A DNA stretch of 64,000 nucleotides from Cutibacterium avidum ATCC 25577 (GTDB lineage: Bacteria > Actinomycetota > Actinomycetes > Propionibacteriales > Propionibacteriaceae), in the NCBI RefSeq assembly GCF_000227295.1, contig NZ_JH165054.1, positions 2,185,577-2,249,576 of the forward strand, written 5' to 3'. Below, piece after piece: positions 16,998 to 26,537 of this stretch (the first letter of the stretch is position 1; every line of letters starts with the position of its first letter). The translations under genes and the position numbers were made by a program. The notes beneath the pieces are model-generated. The model was not told the DNA's origin. It saw only the letters and a list, made by a program, of their open reading frames with translations, and did not search any database.

Positions 16998-17837
16998 GTG
17001 CGCGGAGTTCTTTTCATGTTAGGAGCTGTCCTCTCAGTTCAAATCGGGGGAGCTTTGGCTGCCACCCTCATCCCTCAGGTGGGACCGCTGGGAACCGTTG
17101 CGTTGCGAATGTCGCTGGCCGCCCTTCTCATGGCCCCTGTCGTCAGACCTCATCTACACGACCACACCCGCGACGACTGGATGAGGGTGCTGGCTCTGGT
17201 CATCGCCCTGGGCGGCTTAAACACCGCCTTCTACTTCTCCCTGGAGCGATTGCCGCTGGGTGTGGCAGTGACCGTCGAGTTCCTCGGGCCACTGGGGATG
17301 GCCGCCCTGGGAAGCCACTCAGTGCGTGACTGGTTGGCGATCCTGCTCGCTCTGGGCGGTGTCGTCGGGGTCTCCGGGGCCCTCAATGCCGATTGGGCCA
17401 GCATCAGCATTCTCGGCCTCCTGCTGGCCTTCACCGCCGGTATCTTCTGGGCCCTCTACGCCAAGTCAGCACAGCTCGTCGGGGCGAGTTGGTCGAAGCT
17501 CGAGGGGTTGTGGTGGGCCATCGCGCTGAACTCGGTCGTCCTGCTGCCGATCGGATTCGTTGCCCAGGGGGTTGACCTCGTCCGGCCCCGTCACCTCCTC
17601 ATGGGTCTCGTGGTGGCTCTGATGTCTTCCGCCCTGCCCTACAGCCTGGAGATGTACGCCCTGCGCCACATTGACACCACGGTCTATGGCGTCTTCACCG
17701 GTATGGAACCGGCCGTGGCCGCAACCGCAGGATTCTTCATCCTGGGCCAGACCCTCACCCCGGTGCAGATGGTCGGCATGGCTTTCGTCGTCGCAGCGGC
17801 CTGGCTCGTCATGGCCCGCGGCCGTCAGCACGACTGA
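16998..17837 (+). CDS. rhtA: EamA-family amino acid exporter (RhtA-like)
   Basis: A 279-residue membrane protein with two EamA repeats (about ten transmembrane helices). It closely follows E. coli RhtA, the threonine/homoserine exporter, in the diagnostic segments FYFSLERLPLGVAVTVEFLGPL, ALPYSLEMYAL and TGMEPAVAA. Export of amino acids is the family role; the exact substrate is inferred. An in-frame ATG at 16986 gives four more residues, but the -10 hexamer favours GTG 16998. The next gene starts 43 bases downstream with its own promoter-like TACGCT. Confidence 0.85.
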   Translation: MRGVLFMLGAVLSVQIGGALAATLIPQVGPLGTVALRMSLAALLMAPVVRPHLHDHTRDDWMRVLALVIALGGLNTAFYFSLERLPLGVAVTVEFLGPLGMAALGSHSVRDWLAILLALGGVVGVSGALNADWASISILGLLLAFTAGIFWALYAKSAQLVGASWSKLEGLWWAIALNSVVLLPIGFVAQGVDLVRPRHLLMGLVVALMSSALPYSLEMYALRHIDTTVYGVFTGMEPAVAATAGFFILGQTLTPVQMVGMAFVVAAAWLVMARGRQHD

Positions 17838-17879
17838 CTACGCTGGTCGGTACGAACCGCCACCCCGAAAGGACCATCG

Positions 17880-19097
17880 ATGGACGTCAACTCCCCTGCG
17901 CTGCAACCGCGTGGCCTGGAGAAAGTGGCCAAGCTCATCGACAAGGGGGCGCGCATCCCCAATCCGTTGACCGTCGACATTGACGACGGCGTCGACGTCG
18001 ACAACATCAGTGGCGACGGGGTCTTCATTGGCCCCGGATGTCGGATTCGTGGCCGTCGCACGGTCATCTCCGCCGGGTGCGTGCTCGGCGACGAAACCCC
18101 CATGACGATCCAGGACTGCCAGCTCGGCACCGGGGTCAAGCTCAAGGGCGGCTTCGCCCGGGACGCCGTCTTCCTGGCCGGGGCGAATATGGCATCGGGC
18201 GCGCACGTCCGTGGCGGCACCATCCTCGAGGAAGAGGCCAGTGGGGCCCACACCGTCGGCCTTAAGCAGACCATTCTGCTGCCATTCGTCACCCTCGGCA
18301 GCCTCATCAACTTCTGTGACGTCCTCATGGCCGGAGGAACCTCTCGGTCGGATCACTCCGAGGTCGGGTCGTCCTACATTCACTTCAACTTCACTCCTGA
18401 CGGCGACAAGACGACGGCATCCCTCTTCGGTGACGTCCCGCATGGGGTGTTGCTCAATCAGCACCCGATCTTTCTCGGTGGTCAGGGAGGCACCGTTGGG
18501 CCGGTGGTGACCGGATTCGGAACCGTGGTCGGGGCTGGGTCGATCCTGCGTGACGACATCCCCGATGACGACCAGCTCGTCCTCGCTCCTCCGCCCGCCG
18601 GTAGGCAGCGTCCGGTGACCCCGGCCAGCTACGCCAAGCTCGACAGGATCATCGCCCACAACGTCACCTACCTCGGCAACCTGTCGGCCCTGGAGGCCTG
18701 GTACCGCCAGATTCGTCGCCTCTTCATGTCGCACGACCGGCTGTCCGGGCTGGTGTGGCAGGGAGCCCTCGACAACCTCGCCTCGGCGCGTGCCGAGCGG
18801 GTCAAGAGGCTCGAGTCCCTCGTCGGCAAGCTCCGGCCGACCGACGCAGGCCGAGCTCAGTTGATCGAGAGCCGTGACGTCTTCCTGTCCATCTTGTCCG
18901 TCGTCGATGCGCCGGCTCCGGCTGACGTGGTGCGTTCCTGTGGTGCAGCCGCGAACAGTGGCGCCGAGTACCTCGACGTCGTGCAGGGATTCGACGAAGC
19001 CACCCAAGAGGCTGTCATCGAATGGTTGGGCAGCATCGTCTCGACCCAGCAGTCCCAGGCCCAGGAAGTCATCGACCAACTGCCGTTGCCGTTCTGA
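17880..19097 (+). CDS. Left-handed beta-helix (hexapeptide repeat) protein, GlmU-like
   Basis: A 405-residue protein whose first half is a hexapeptide-repeat beta helix: GVFIGPGCRIRGRRTVISAG, LGTGVKLKGG, and a GTVGPVV-FGTVVGAGS turn series, like the C-terminal half of sugar-nucleotide acetyltransferases such as GlmU. There is no pyrophosphorylase domain. The second half (from about residue 250) is helical, with RSRRLFMS-like basic stretches and no recognised motif. Acyltransferase activity is possible but no catalytic histidine can be assigned with confidence. ATG 17880 has AAAGGA upstream. It is probably monocistronic; recQ follows 83 bases later with its own ribosome-binding site. Confidence 0.6.
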   Translation: MDVNSPALQPRGLEKVAKLIDKGARIPNPLTVDIDDGVDVDNISGDGVFIGPGCRIRGRRTVISAGCVLGDETPMTIQDCQLGTGVKLKGGFARDAVFLAGANMASGAHVRGGTILEEEASGAHTVGLKQTILLPFVTLGSLINFCDVLMAGGTSRSDHSEVGSSYIHFNFTPDGDKTTASLFGDVPHGVLLNQHPIFLGGQGGTVGPVVTGFGTVVGAGSILRDDIPDDDQLVLAPPPAGRQRPVTPASYAKLDRIIAHNVTYLGNLSALEAWYRQIRRLFMSHDRLSGLVWQGALDNLASARAERVKRLESLVGKLRPTDAGRAQLIESRDVFLSILSVVDAPAPADVVRSCGAAANSGAEYLDVVQGFDEATQEAVIEWLGSIVSTQQSQAQEVIDQLPLPF

Positions 19098-19180
19098 CCT
19101 CGCTGTTCTCCTGGCGTTCCGGGACCGCGGCACGAAACTGTCGGTGGTTCCGGTCAGGATGAGGGGTGAGAGGAGGGACC

Positions 19181-21310
19181 ATGACGACAACGTCTGAGAC
19201 ACCGAACCGCGACCTGCACAGCCGCGGACTGGCAATCTTGCGCCGGCTCGTCGGTCGTGATGATGCCGAGTTCCACCCCGGACAGTGGGAGGCCATCGAA
19301 GCTCTCGTCGCCCATCATCGTCGAGCGCTCGTCGTCCAGCGCACCGGCTGGGGAAAGTCGGCGGTTTACTTTGTCGCCACCCTGCTTCAGCGTGCCACGG
19401 GTTCAGGGCCGACCCTCATCGTCTCCCCTCTCATCGCCCTCATGCGCGACCAAGTGGCTGCAGCGGAGCGCGCTGGGGTAAGGGCCGCCGCGATCTCCTC
19501 GACCAATGTCACCGAGTGGGCCGAGATCATCCAGCGGCTCGATGCTGACGAGGTCGACGTCCTGCTGGTGTCTCCGGAACGACTCGTCAATCCACAATTC
19601 GCCAATGAGCAACTGCCTGATCTGGTGAGACGACTCGGGATGCTCGTCATTGACGAGGCTCACTGCATCTCCGACTGGGGCCACGACTTCCGACCCGATT
19701 ATCGACGCATCCGTGATCTCGTCTCGGCACTGCCCGACGACATCCCGGTGCTGGCGACGACTGCCACCGCCAACTCGCGGGTCGTCCAGGACGTCGCCGA
19801 ACAGATCGCACCGGCTCGTGATCGTCATGACGTCTTCGTATTGCGCGGACCCCTGGCCCGAGCCTCCCTGCGCCTAGGAGTGCTCAACCTGTCGAGGCCG
19901 GCCGACCGCCTGGCCTGGCTCGTGCAGCACTTGGGTGAGCTGCCAGGGTCCGGGATCATCTACTGCCTGACGATCTCCACGGCGGAGGACACCGCACGAG
20001 CACTGGTCGAGGCCGGGCACCAGGTACGCACCTACACCGGACGCACGGACCCCGAGGAAAGAGCAGCCCTCGAGGAGGCTCTGCGCGACAACCAGGTGAA
20101 AGCACTCGTCGCGACGAGTGCTCTTGGCATGGGGTTCGACAAGCCCGATCTGGGGTTCGTGGTTCATCTGGGAGCACCCAGCTCCCCCATCGCCTACTAC
20201 CAACAGATCGGTCGAGCCGGTCGCGCCACTGAGAACGCTGACGTCCTGCTGCTTCCGGGTCCTGAGGACCAGGGGATATGGACCTACTTCGCAACCGCAT
20301 CCATGCCTACCCAGGAACGTGCCGACACCACCCTGGGAGCACTGTCCAACGGTCAGGTGCTGTCGGTGCCGGCGTTGGAAGCCCGTGTTGACATCAAACG
20401 CAGTCAGCTCGATCTGCTGCTCAAGGTGATGGCGGTCGATGGGGCGGTCGAAAAGGTTCGTGGTGGTTGGCGGGCGACCGGAAAGCCGTGGGTCCATGAC
20501 ACCGAGCGCTACGAGCGGATCTCCCAGGCGCGACGCGATGAGCAGCAGGCCATGCTCACTTACGAACGGCTGGACACCTGCCGGATGGTCTTCCTCACCG
20601 GTCAGCTCGACGACCCCTCACCCGCTCCCTGTGGTCGTTGCGATGTCTGCACCGGACCGTGGTATCCGACGAAGGTTGACCCAACAGCATCATCCTCGGC
20701 GACGGCCGCCCTGGACCGAGTAGGCGTACCTGTGGAGCCTCGCACGACGTGGCCATCGGGAATGGACACCCTGGGAGTTGGGCTCAAGGGTCGGATCAGC
20801 ACCGACGAGACGGCCGAGGAGGGCCGCGTCATCGCCAGGCTCTCCGATCTGGGCTGGGGTGGGCCGCTGAGAGACCTGCTTCGCAACGACGCCGAGATCA
20901 CCCCGGCACTGGCCAAGGTCTGTGTCCGGGTACTGGCCGAGTGGGGATGGGAGCATCGTCCGGCCGCTGTGGTCCGAGTGCCATCCGCCACCCGACCTCA
21001 CCTCATCGACTCCCTGGCCTCGGGACTTGCCCGGGTCGGCCACATCCAGGACCTTGGCGGGCTCGATCTCGCAGAGAATGCACCACGACTCAATTCATCG
21101 ACGAATTCGGCCTACCGCCTTCGCGACGTACACAACCGTTTCAGCGTCGGTCCGCAGCTCATGTCACGCCTGTCACACCTCGGGGGTGCCCCGGTTCTCC
21201 TCGTCGATGACGTCATCTCCAGTCGATGGACGATGACTGTCGCCGCACGATCGTTGAGACGAGCTGGGTCAGGCCCTGTCCTGCCGCTGGCCCTGGCACT
21301 GACCCACTGA
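19181..21310 (+). CDS. recQ: RecQ-family DNA helicase with C-terminal phosphoribosyltransferase-like domain
   Basis: A 709-residue superfamily 2 helicase. The helicase core (about residues 25-350) shows QRTGWGKSAVYF (motif I), SPLIALMRDQV (Ia), DEAHCISDWGHDFRP (II and aromatic loop), ATTATAN (III) and QIGRAGRA (VI). A zinc-binding CGRCDVC sits near 490, typical of RecQ. Instead of an HRDC domain, the last 200 residues end with VLLVDDVISSRWT, a PRPP-binding-loop motif as in ComF-type phosphoribosyltransferases. The role is probably recombination repair. The ATG at 19181 has AGGAGG three bases before ACC-ATG. Confidence 0.9.
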   Translation: MTTTSETPNRDLHSRGLAILRRLVGRDDAEFHPGQWEAIEALVAHHRRALVVQRTGWGKSAVYFVATLLQRATGSGPTLIVSPLIALMRDQVAAAERAGVRAAAISSTNVTEWAEIIQRLDADEVDVLLVSPERLVNPQFANEQLPDLVRRLGMLVIDEAHCISDWGHDFRPDYRRIRDLVSALPDDIPVLATTATANSRVVQDVAEQIAPARDRHDVFVLRGPLARASLRLGVLNLSRPADRLAWLVQHLGELPGSGIIYCLTISTAEDTARALVEAGHQVRTYTGRTDPEERAALEEALRDNQVKALVATSALGMGFDKPDLGFVVHLGAPSSPIAYYQQIGRAGRATENADVLLLPGPEDQGIWTYFATASMPTQERADTTLGALSNGQVLSVPALEARVDIKRSQLDLLLKVMAVDGAVEKVRGGWRATGKPWVHDTERYERISQARRDEQQAMLTYERLDTCRMVFLTGQLDDPSPAPCGRCDVCTGPWYPTKVDPTASSSATAALDRVGVPVEPRTTWPSGMDTLGVGLKGRISTDETAEEGRVIARLSDLGWGGPLRDLLRNDAEITPALAKVCVRVLAEWGWEHRPAAVVRVPSATRPHLIDSLASGLARVGHIQDLGGLDLAENAPRLNSSTNSAYRLRDVHNRFSVGPQLMSRLSHLGGAPVLLVDDVISSRWTMTVAARSLRRAGSGPVLPLALALTH

Positions 21311-21470
21311 TCCCCCGGTGTTCGCCCACGAATCACTCGTCCATGGCCGCCATCGTCCTTGAGTTGTCACCATGAAAAGAAGTGGATTCGTCACCTAAAC
21401 GCGAACGTGACCACCCAAGCGAGCCTTGATGGGGCACGATGGAAGTAGCACCTAGCAGTCAGGAGGATTC

Positions 21471-21881
21471 ATGTCCCTTGCCAAGTTCACCGCCCGTTCC
21501 GCCCTGTCGGCCATCTTCGTCACCGGGGGCCTCGCCGAGTTCAAGAATGCCAATCAGCTCTCCGGCGCTGTTGACGGGCTGCTCGAGAAGCTGCCCGAAT
21601 CGGTCCGCTCTCAGATTCCTGAGGTTGACCCCTCACTGCTGGTCAAGGTCAGCGGCGGCACCATGCTGACAGCCGGTTCCCTGCTGGCCCTCGGAATCAA
21701 GCCGCGCCTGGCCGCCACCATCCTGGCCGCCCAGCTCGTCCCCGTGACCCTCGCCGGACATCCCTTCTGGGAGAAGAATGGCGACGAGAAGACCGGTGAG
21801 CAGATCCAGTTCTTCAAGAACCTTGGTCTCATCGGTGGCCTGCTCGTCGTCGCTCTTGATGGCGCCACCAAGAAGAAGTGA
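21471..21881 (+). CDS. DoxX family membrane protein
   Basis: A 136-residue protein with four hydrophobic segments, typical of DoxX. It begins with an RSALSAIFVTGGLAEF helix, has a long loop rich in charged residues, then LTAGSLLALGIKPRLAATIL and FFKNLGLIGGLLVVALDG. DoxX proteins are membrane subunits linked to quinone or thiol redox chemistry, and some form a complex with superoxide dismutase and a thiosulfate sulfurtransferase in mycobacteria; no such partner lies here. AGGAGG is six bases before the ATG. It ends with a lysine-rich tail and is monocistronic, closed by a strong terminator. Confidence 0.8.
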   Translation: MSLAKFTARSALSAIFVTGGLAEFKNANQLSGAVDGLLEKLPESVRSQIPEVDPSLLVKVSGGTMLTAGSLLALGIKPRLAATILAAQLVPVTLAGHPFWEKNGDEKTGEQIQFFKNLGLIGGLLVVALDGATKKK

Positions 21882-21926
21882 CCTCCTGAGCTGCCGTCAC
21901 GCCATGGCAGCCAACGCCCTTCGCCA

Positions 21927-21965
21927 ACGATGGGGCCGGCCGGATCATTCGTCCGGCCCCATCGT
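21927..21965. terminator. Terminator between doxX-like gene and rsmE
   Basis: ACGATGGGGCCGG (21927-21939) pairs with CCGGCCCCATCGT (21953-21965), a 13-bp perfect stem with a 13-nt loop. It lies between converging genes and may act on both strands. Confidence 0.7.
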
Positions 21966-21992
21966 CATGTCAGAAATCGACTGTGCTCCGGA

Positions 21993-22727
21993 TCATTCGG
22001 CCATGTCGGCTATGGCCCGTAACTGGGCCAGTCCGACCACGCCAGCCGTCGAGGTCCGCAGGACCCCATCAGACACGGTCACCGGATGAGCCCCGGCAGC
22101 CACGAAGGACTCGACTTCCTGGTCGGTGATGCCGCCCTCAGGCCCGACGATGACGATCACCTCACCAGACTCGGGCAGGTCCTGGTTCACCAGCGGCTCG
22201 GTGGCCGACTCGTGGAGCACATAGGCAGCGTCAGCATCGCGAATCCTCTCAACCACATCCTTGGTCTGCGCCAGCTCAACCTGGGGAACGAGGAATCGTC
22301 GTGACTGCTTGGTGGCCTCGCGGGCAGCCGCCTGCCACTTCGCCACACCCTTGGCCTGCCTGTCGCCTTTCCAGCGCACGATGCTGCGATCGGCCTGCCA
22401 GGCCAAGATCTCGTGAACCCCCATCTCGGTGAGGGTTGCCACCGCAAGCTCAGCGCGGTCGGTTTTCGGCAGGGCCTGGACGGCAATCCAGCGGTGAGCC
22501 GTGACAGGGGCCTCGAGCACCTCGGTCACCTCGACGCTCACGGATCCCTTCGTCACCTCGACGGCAGGTCCGCGCACCGCATGGCCCACGCCGTCGGTGA
22601 CGAGGACGGACTCTCCCATCCGAATGCGGCGCACCGAACCGGCGTGGTGGCCTTCCGCACCGGTGATCTCGACCACCGACCCGGGCGTGGCCCCGGCAAC
22701 CTCCCCGAGGAAGCAGGCGTCACTCAT
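21993..22727 (-). CDS. rsmE: 16S rRNA m3U1498 methyltransferase
   Basis: A 244-residue SPOUT-class methyltransferase that methylates U1498 of 16S rRNA in the assembled 30S subunit. An N-terminal PUA-like part includes [15 protein letters not shown]. The knotted SAM-binding C-terminus has [17 protein letters not shown] and then [15 protein letters not shown]. The length is normal. The ATG overlaps the dnaJ stop (ATGA), so it is translated with the hrcA-dnaJ heat-shock operon, an arrangement seen in other bacteria. Confidence 0.93.
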   Translation of the reverse strand: MSDACFLGEVAGATPGSVVEITGAEGHHAGSVRRIRMGESVLVTDGVGHAVRGPAVEVTKGSVSVEVTEVLEAPVTAHRWIAVQALPKTDRAELAVATLTEMGVHEILAWQADRSIVRWKGDRQAKGVAKWQAAAREATKQSRRFLVPQVELAQTKDVVERIRDADAAYVLHESATEPLVNQDLPESGEVIVIVGPEGGITDQEVESFVAAGAHPVTVSDGVLRTSTAGVVGLAQLRAIADMAE

Positions 22728-23899
22728 CCGCCGAAGGCTTCCTTGATGCGGGAGAACATGCCGCGTCCACCCGACTTCTCCACGGACGCCGACACCTTGG
22801 TCTCCCCGCGGGCCTCGGCCAACTGGCGCAGCAGGTCCTTCTGGTGGGAGTCGAGCTTGGTCGGTGTCTGAACGATGAAGGTGACGCCCAGGTCGCCCCG
22901 ACCGCCACGACGCAGCCTCGGCACTCCCCGCTCAGGCACGACGATGCGGGTTCCCGACTGGGTTCCTGCCGGCACCTCGACGCTGACCGATTTCTGGGAC
23001 TCGTCGAAGTCCTCGCGATCGGCCTCGAGGGTGTGCACCGGAACCTTGGTTCCCAGCGCAGCCGCCGTCATCGGGATCGTGACGACCATCTCGAGGTTGT
23101 CACCCTCGCGGGTGAAGACCTCGTGCGGGCTGATCGTCATCTCGATGTACAGGTCACCTGCTGGGCCACCACCGGGCCCCACCTCTCCCTGTGAATCCAG
23201 GTGGATCCGGTTGCCGTCGGCAACACCGGCAGGAATCTTGACGTTGATGGTGCGGGTGGTGCGCACTCGTCCCTCACCGGAGCACTCCTGACACGGATCC
23301 GGGATGACCGTGCCGTAACCACGGCAGGTCGGGCAGGGCTGGCTGGTGCGAATGTCGCCCAGGAAGGAACGCTGCACCGTGATGACCTCACCACGTCCCT
23401 GACAGGTGTTGCAGGTAACGGGCTCGGAGCCGGACTCGGCCCCCTTGCCCTGACACTTGGGACACACAACTGCGGTGTCGACCTCCAGCGGCTTGGTGAC
23501 GCCGAACACCGCCTCGGCCAGGCTCAGGCGCATCCGCACCAGGGCGTCCTGACCTCGCCGGGTCCGTGAGCGTGGCCCACGTCCGCCACCACCGAAGGAG
23601 GTTCCACCACCGAACATGGCGTCAACGAGGTTGGTGAAGTCGAATCCAGCGCTGCTGAATCCTCCCTCCCCGAATCCGCCCATGCGGGCATTCGGGTCGC
23701 CACCACGGTCGAAGACGGCGCGTTTCTGCGGATCCTGGAGCACCTCATAGGCCTCCTGGACCTTCTTGAACTCGTCCTCGGATCCCGGTCCGGCCACATC
23801 GGGGTGGAGTTTCATGGCCTTGCGGCGATAAGCCTTCTTGATCTCGTCGGCGCTCGCATCGCGGGAAACACCGAGAATCTCGTAGTAGTCGTTGCTCAA
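22724..23899 (-). CDS. dnaJ: Chaperone protein DnaJ
   Basis: A 391-residue full-length type I DnaJ that delivers substrates to DnaK and stimulates its ATPase. The J domain has [20 protein letters not shown] and the HPD motif (KLHPDVAG). A glycine/phenylalanine-rich segment follows. Four zinc-finger repeats are present: [24 protein letters not shown] and CQECSGEG. It starts three bases after hrcA and is therefore expected to be under HrcA/CIRCE control. A second dnaJ usually sits with dnaK-grpE elsewhere in actinobacteria. Confidence 0.95.
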   Translation of the reverse strand: MSNDYYEILGVSRDASADEIKKAYRRKAMKLHPDVAGPGSEDEFKKVQEAYEVLQDPQKRAVFDRGGDPNARMGGFGEGGFSSAGFDFTNLVDAMFGGGTSFGGGGRGPRSRTRRGQDALVRMRLSLAEAVFGVTKPLEVDTAVVCPKCQGKGAESGSEPVTCNTCQGRGEVITVQRSFLGDIRTSQPCPTCRGYGTVIPDPCQECSGEGRVRTTRTINVKIPAGVADGNRIHLDSQGEVGPGGGPAGDLYIEMTISPHEVFTREGDNLEMVVTIPMTAAALGTKVPVHTLEADREDFDESQKSVSVEVPAGTQSGTRIVVPERGVPRLRRGGRGDLGVTFIVQTPTKLDSHQKDLLRQLAEARGETKVSASVEKSGGRGMFSRIKEAFGG

Positions 23900-23902
23900 G
23901 GA

Positions 23903-24922
23903 TCATCCTTCTGCCAGGAACCGGCCCACATAACGGGCCACGGCTCGCACGGCTGCCATGGTTGAGGGGTAGTCCATTCGGGTGGGTCCGACCACGCCGA
24001 GGCTCGACAGGGTATCGTCGGATCCGTATGTGCTTGCCACCAGTGAGGTGGACTGGAAGGGCACGTCAGTGTTCTCGGCACCAATACGCACCGTGACCTC
24101 ACCGGCTTCTCCAGCGGTGGCCTCGCCGAGCAGTCGCATCAGGACGACCTGCTCCTCGAGAGCCTCCAAGACCGGACGCACCGTCGTCTCCCACTGTGCA
24201 CCGAATGCGGTGAGATTGGGAACCCCGGCGACCACCACGCGGGCGGATGGGTCGACGGCGAGGATCTCCAGGACGGTCGCGACGACGGAGGTCGCGCGCG
24301 GCCCCTCAGCCGGCCCGAGTTCGTCAAGAAGCCGATTGAGGGAGTCGACGGCCTCTGCCACCGTCAGACCGACGAGGGCCTGGTTGAGCCGGGTACGAAG
24401 GGCGACAAGATTCTGCTCGTCGTGACCGGGAAGCTCCACGATCCGCTGCTCCACCGACCCCGAGGACATGATGAGGACGATGAGGATGCGGTCGGTCGAC
24501 AGGCTCACCAACTCGAGGTGACGGATCGTCGCCGTCGTCGCCACCGGATACTGCATGATGGCGACCTGGTGAGTGATCTGGGCGAGCAGTCGCACCGTGC
24601 GACGCACGATGTCATCGAGGTCGACGGCTCCGGTCATGAAAGCCTGGATGGCCCGGCGCTCTGGCCCGGACAGCGGTTTGAGGGTGGCGATCCGGTCGAC
24701 GAAGAGGCGATACCCCTTGTCCGTCGGGATACGACCGGCGCTGGTGTGGGGGTGGGTGACGTACCCCTCCTCCTCCAGGACGGCCATGTCATTGCGAACG
24801 GTTGCCGGGGACACCCGAAGCCCGTGGCGTTCCACCAACGCCTTGGAACCCACCGGCTCCTTACTGGAGACGTAATCGGTGACGATGGCCTTGAGCACGT
24901 CGAGCTTGCGGTCGTCGAGCAC
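23903..24922 (-). CDS. hrcA: Heat-inducible transcriptional repressor HrcA
   Basis: A 339-residue repressor of class I heat-shock genes that binds CIRCE. The N-terminal winged helix has DDRKLDVLKAIVTDYV, VGSKALVERHGLRVSPATVR and HTSAGRIPTDKGYR. The central and C-terminal parts match the HrcA dimerisation and insertion domains (DRILIVLIMSSG, VRIGAENTDVPFQSTS, GVVGPTRMDYP). It starts with GTG at 24922 after AGGAGGG. A CIRCE element 41 bases upstream shows autoregulation. It is the first gene of hrcA-dnaJ-rsmE. Confidence 0.96.
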   Translation of the reverse strand: MLDDRKLDVLKAIVTDYVSSKEPVGSKALVERHGLRVSPATVRNDMAVLEEEGYVTHPHTSAGRIPTDKGYRLFVDRIATLKPLSGPERRAIQAFMTGAVDLDDIVRRTVRLLAQITHQVAIMQYPVATTATIRHLELVSLSTDRILIVLIMSSGSVEQRIVELPGHDEQNLVALRTRLNQALVGLTVAEAVDSLNRLLDELGPAEGPRATSVVATVLEILAVDPSARVVVAGVPNLTAFGAQWETTVRPVLEALEEQVVLMRLLGEATAGEAGEVTVRIGAENTDVPFQSTSLVASTYGSDDTLSSLGVVGPTRMDYPSTMAAVRAVARYVGRFLAEG

Positions 24923-24962
24923 AATCCCTCCTCACGCGATCCCATCGGGTACAAGTCCCACT

Positions 24963-24989
24963 TTGGCACTCTCAGGTGCCGAGTGCCAC
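24963..24989 (-). promoter_or_regulatory. CIRCE operator
   Basis: TTGGCACTC (24963-24971), nine bases, then GAGTGCCAC (24981-24989) match the CIRCE consensus TTAGCACTC-N9-GAGTGCTAA with two changes per arm; the eight inner bases (TGGCACTC/GAGTGCCA) pair perfectly. Its position directly before hrcA indicates HrcA autorepression. Confidence 0.85.
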
Positions 24990-25065
24990 CTTATCGCGTT
25001 CACCTGGCGTCCTTCTGCCTCTCTCGCTGGCAGCGCACGCCTCGGGACGTGCCACACTGGTGATC

Positions 25066-25749
25066 ATGTCGACGAATCCCGAGACTCCCCGGTGGTCCGC
25101 TCTCACTGCCCGGGTATGGACGACCGTCATCAAACCAGAAGCCGTCACCTGCGGACTGGTCGCCGGTGACGATCATGTCCTCCTCATCGACACCGGCTCG
25201 GCTCCTGAACAGGGACACGCCCTGGCGATGTCGGCGGCATGCATGCTGGGTCGTCCGGTTGATCGGGTCGTCGTCACCCACCATCATTATGACCACAGCG
25301 GCGGACTCCCTGGGATTGACGGGGCTGAGACCTGGATGCATGAGGCCGCTCTGGCTCACTGCCCTGATCTCCGGGCCGACCATCCCATCGCGCTGATGGC
25401 CTATGTCGACCTGGTCGGCATCGGCGCCGAGGTCATCCACCCTGGTCCGGCCCACACCGACGGGGACCTCGTCGTCATCGTCCGCGACGAGAAGGTGACC
25501 TTCGTCGGGGACCTGGTGGAGACCGCAGGAGAGCCACAGTCCGACGAGACGACCGATGTCCGGGGCTGGCCGCGCGCCATTGACTCGGTCATCACCGGCA
25601 CCGATGGTGTAGGCGTCTACGTACCTGGCCACGGGCACCCGATCGATGCGACCGCCGTCATGAAGCAGCGCGCCGAGCTCGCCGAGAGAGTCCCCGTCGA
25701 GATCCCGCTCACCCCGGTGACCAGGCACGTTCCTCCCCAGCTGGCCTGA
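25066..25749 (+). CDS. Metallo-beta-lactamase fold hydrolase
   Basis: A 227-residue MBL-fold protein. The metal-binding signature THHHYDHSGG is near residue 72. Further ligands are likely in HPGPAHTDGDLVV and the Asp of VTFVGDLVE, and the last histidine in YVPGHGHP. The compact size and lack of extra domains fit a small cytoplasmic hydrolase of glyoxalase-II-like or lactonase type; the substrate is unknown. The ATG at 25066 has no good ribosome-binding site. It lies between the hrcA and hemW operons on the opposite strand. Confidence 0.75.
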   Translation: MSTNPETPRWSALTARVWTTVIKPEAVTCGLVAGDDHVLLIDTGSAPEQGHALAMSAACMLGRPVDRVVVTHHHYDHSGGLPGIDGAETWMHEAALAHCPDLRADHPIALMAYVDLVGIGAEVIHPGPAHTDGDLVVIVRDEKVTFVGDLVETAGEPQSDETTDVRGWPRAIDSVITGTDGVGVYVPGHGHPIDATAVMKQRAELAERVPVEIPLTPVTRHVPPQLA

Positions 25750-25767
25750 TGCGGGCCCGGCCCCGCA
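25750..25767. terminator. Short GC-rich hairpin between convergent genes
   Basis: TGCGGG (25750-25755) and CCCGCA (25762-25767) form a 6-bp stem with a 6-nt loop, directly after the MBL hydrolase stop and just before the end of the inositol-phosphatase gene. Confidence 0.35.
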
Positions 25768-25775
25768 CGGCTAGC

Positions 25776-26537
25776 TCAGCGCAGCAGTTCAGCAACCACC
25801 CGGTAGGCATCCTCGTCGGCTGCGACGACGAGTGTTCCCGACATCTCGCGAGGCCCGTACTCGGCCCCGTCGACAGTCCGAACGACCCCGCCGAGCTCGC
25901 GCACCATGAGGGCGCCAGGCAGGTGATCCCACGGGTGGGAGTGCTGATAGGCGGTGACGTCGTTCTCCCCCAGGCAGATCAGTGGGTAGTCCACCGCGCA
26001 GCACCACTTCGACATCCGCCACTCCACCTGTGGTGAGGCGATCTTGTAAGCTTCGTGGGTCGTCGCGGCGCGAACCGGGATGCGGGACCCGTCGCGGGTC
26101 ACCGCCTGACCGTCGCAGGTGACCCCGGCACCGCGCTCGGCACACCACATGTGGCCGTACTGGGGCTGCCAGATCCAGGCCCTCACCGTTTCGCCACGAA
26201 TGAGTTGAGCGAGCATGACCCCGTGGTCCACCGATCCGTGGACGAAGTTCTTCGTGCCATCGATGGGATCGATGACCCACGCCAGGTCGGCGCCCGGAAC
26301 GGCGTCGAGGATGGTCGGGTCGGCAAAGGCGGACTCCTCCCCGACGACGACTCCACCGGCGTGCTTGGTCAGCGCCGCGCCAAGCTCCTTCTCAGCCTGA
26401 CGATCGGCGTCGGTGACGAAGTCTCCAGGCTTCTTCTGGTGGATCTGATGATCATGCAAGGACCGGAACCGCGGATCGATGATCCTGGCACTGACGTCCC
26501 GGATGAGGTCGCAGACCGTCTCGGCATCGATACTCAT
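25776..26537 (-). CDS. Inositol monophosphatase / histidinol-phosphatase family protein
   Basis: A 253-residue Mg2+-dependent phosphatase of the FIG superfamily. Motifs: DFVTDADRQAEKEL, the metal ligand GEES, the core WVIDPIDGTKNFVHG, and the C-terminal HPWDHLPGALMVRELGG. Actinobacterial relatives act as inositol monophosphatases or as histidinol-phosphatase HisN; the sequence alone does not decide. The ATG overlaps the DUF3097 stop by four bases, so the two are co-translated downstream of hemW. Confidence 0.85.
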   Translation of the reverse strand: MSIDAETVCDLIRDVSARIIDPRFRSLHDHQIHQKKPGDFVTDADRQAEKELGAALTKHAGGVVVGEESAFADPTILDAVPGADLAWVIDPIDGTKNFVHGSVDHGVMLAQLIRGETVRAWIWQPQYGHMWCAERGAGVTCDGQAVTRDGSRIPVRAATTHEAYKIASPQVEWRMSKWCCAVDYPLICLGENDVTAYQHSHPWDHLPGALMVRELGGVVRTVDGAEYGPREMSGTLVVAADEDAYRVVAELLR

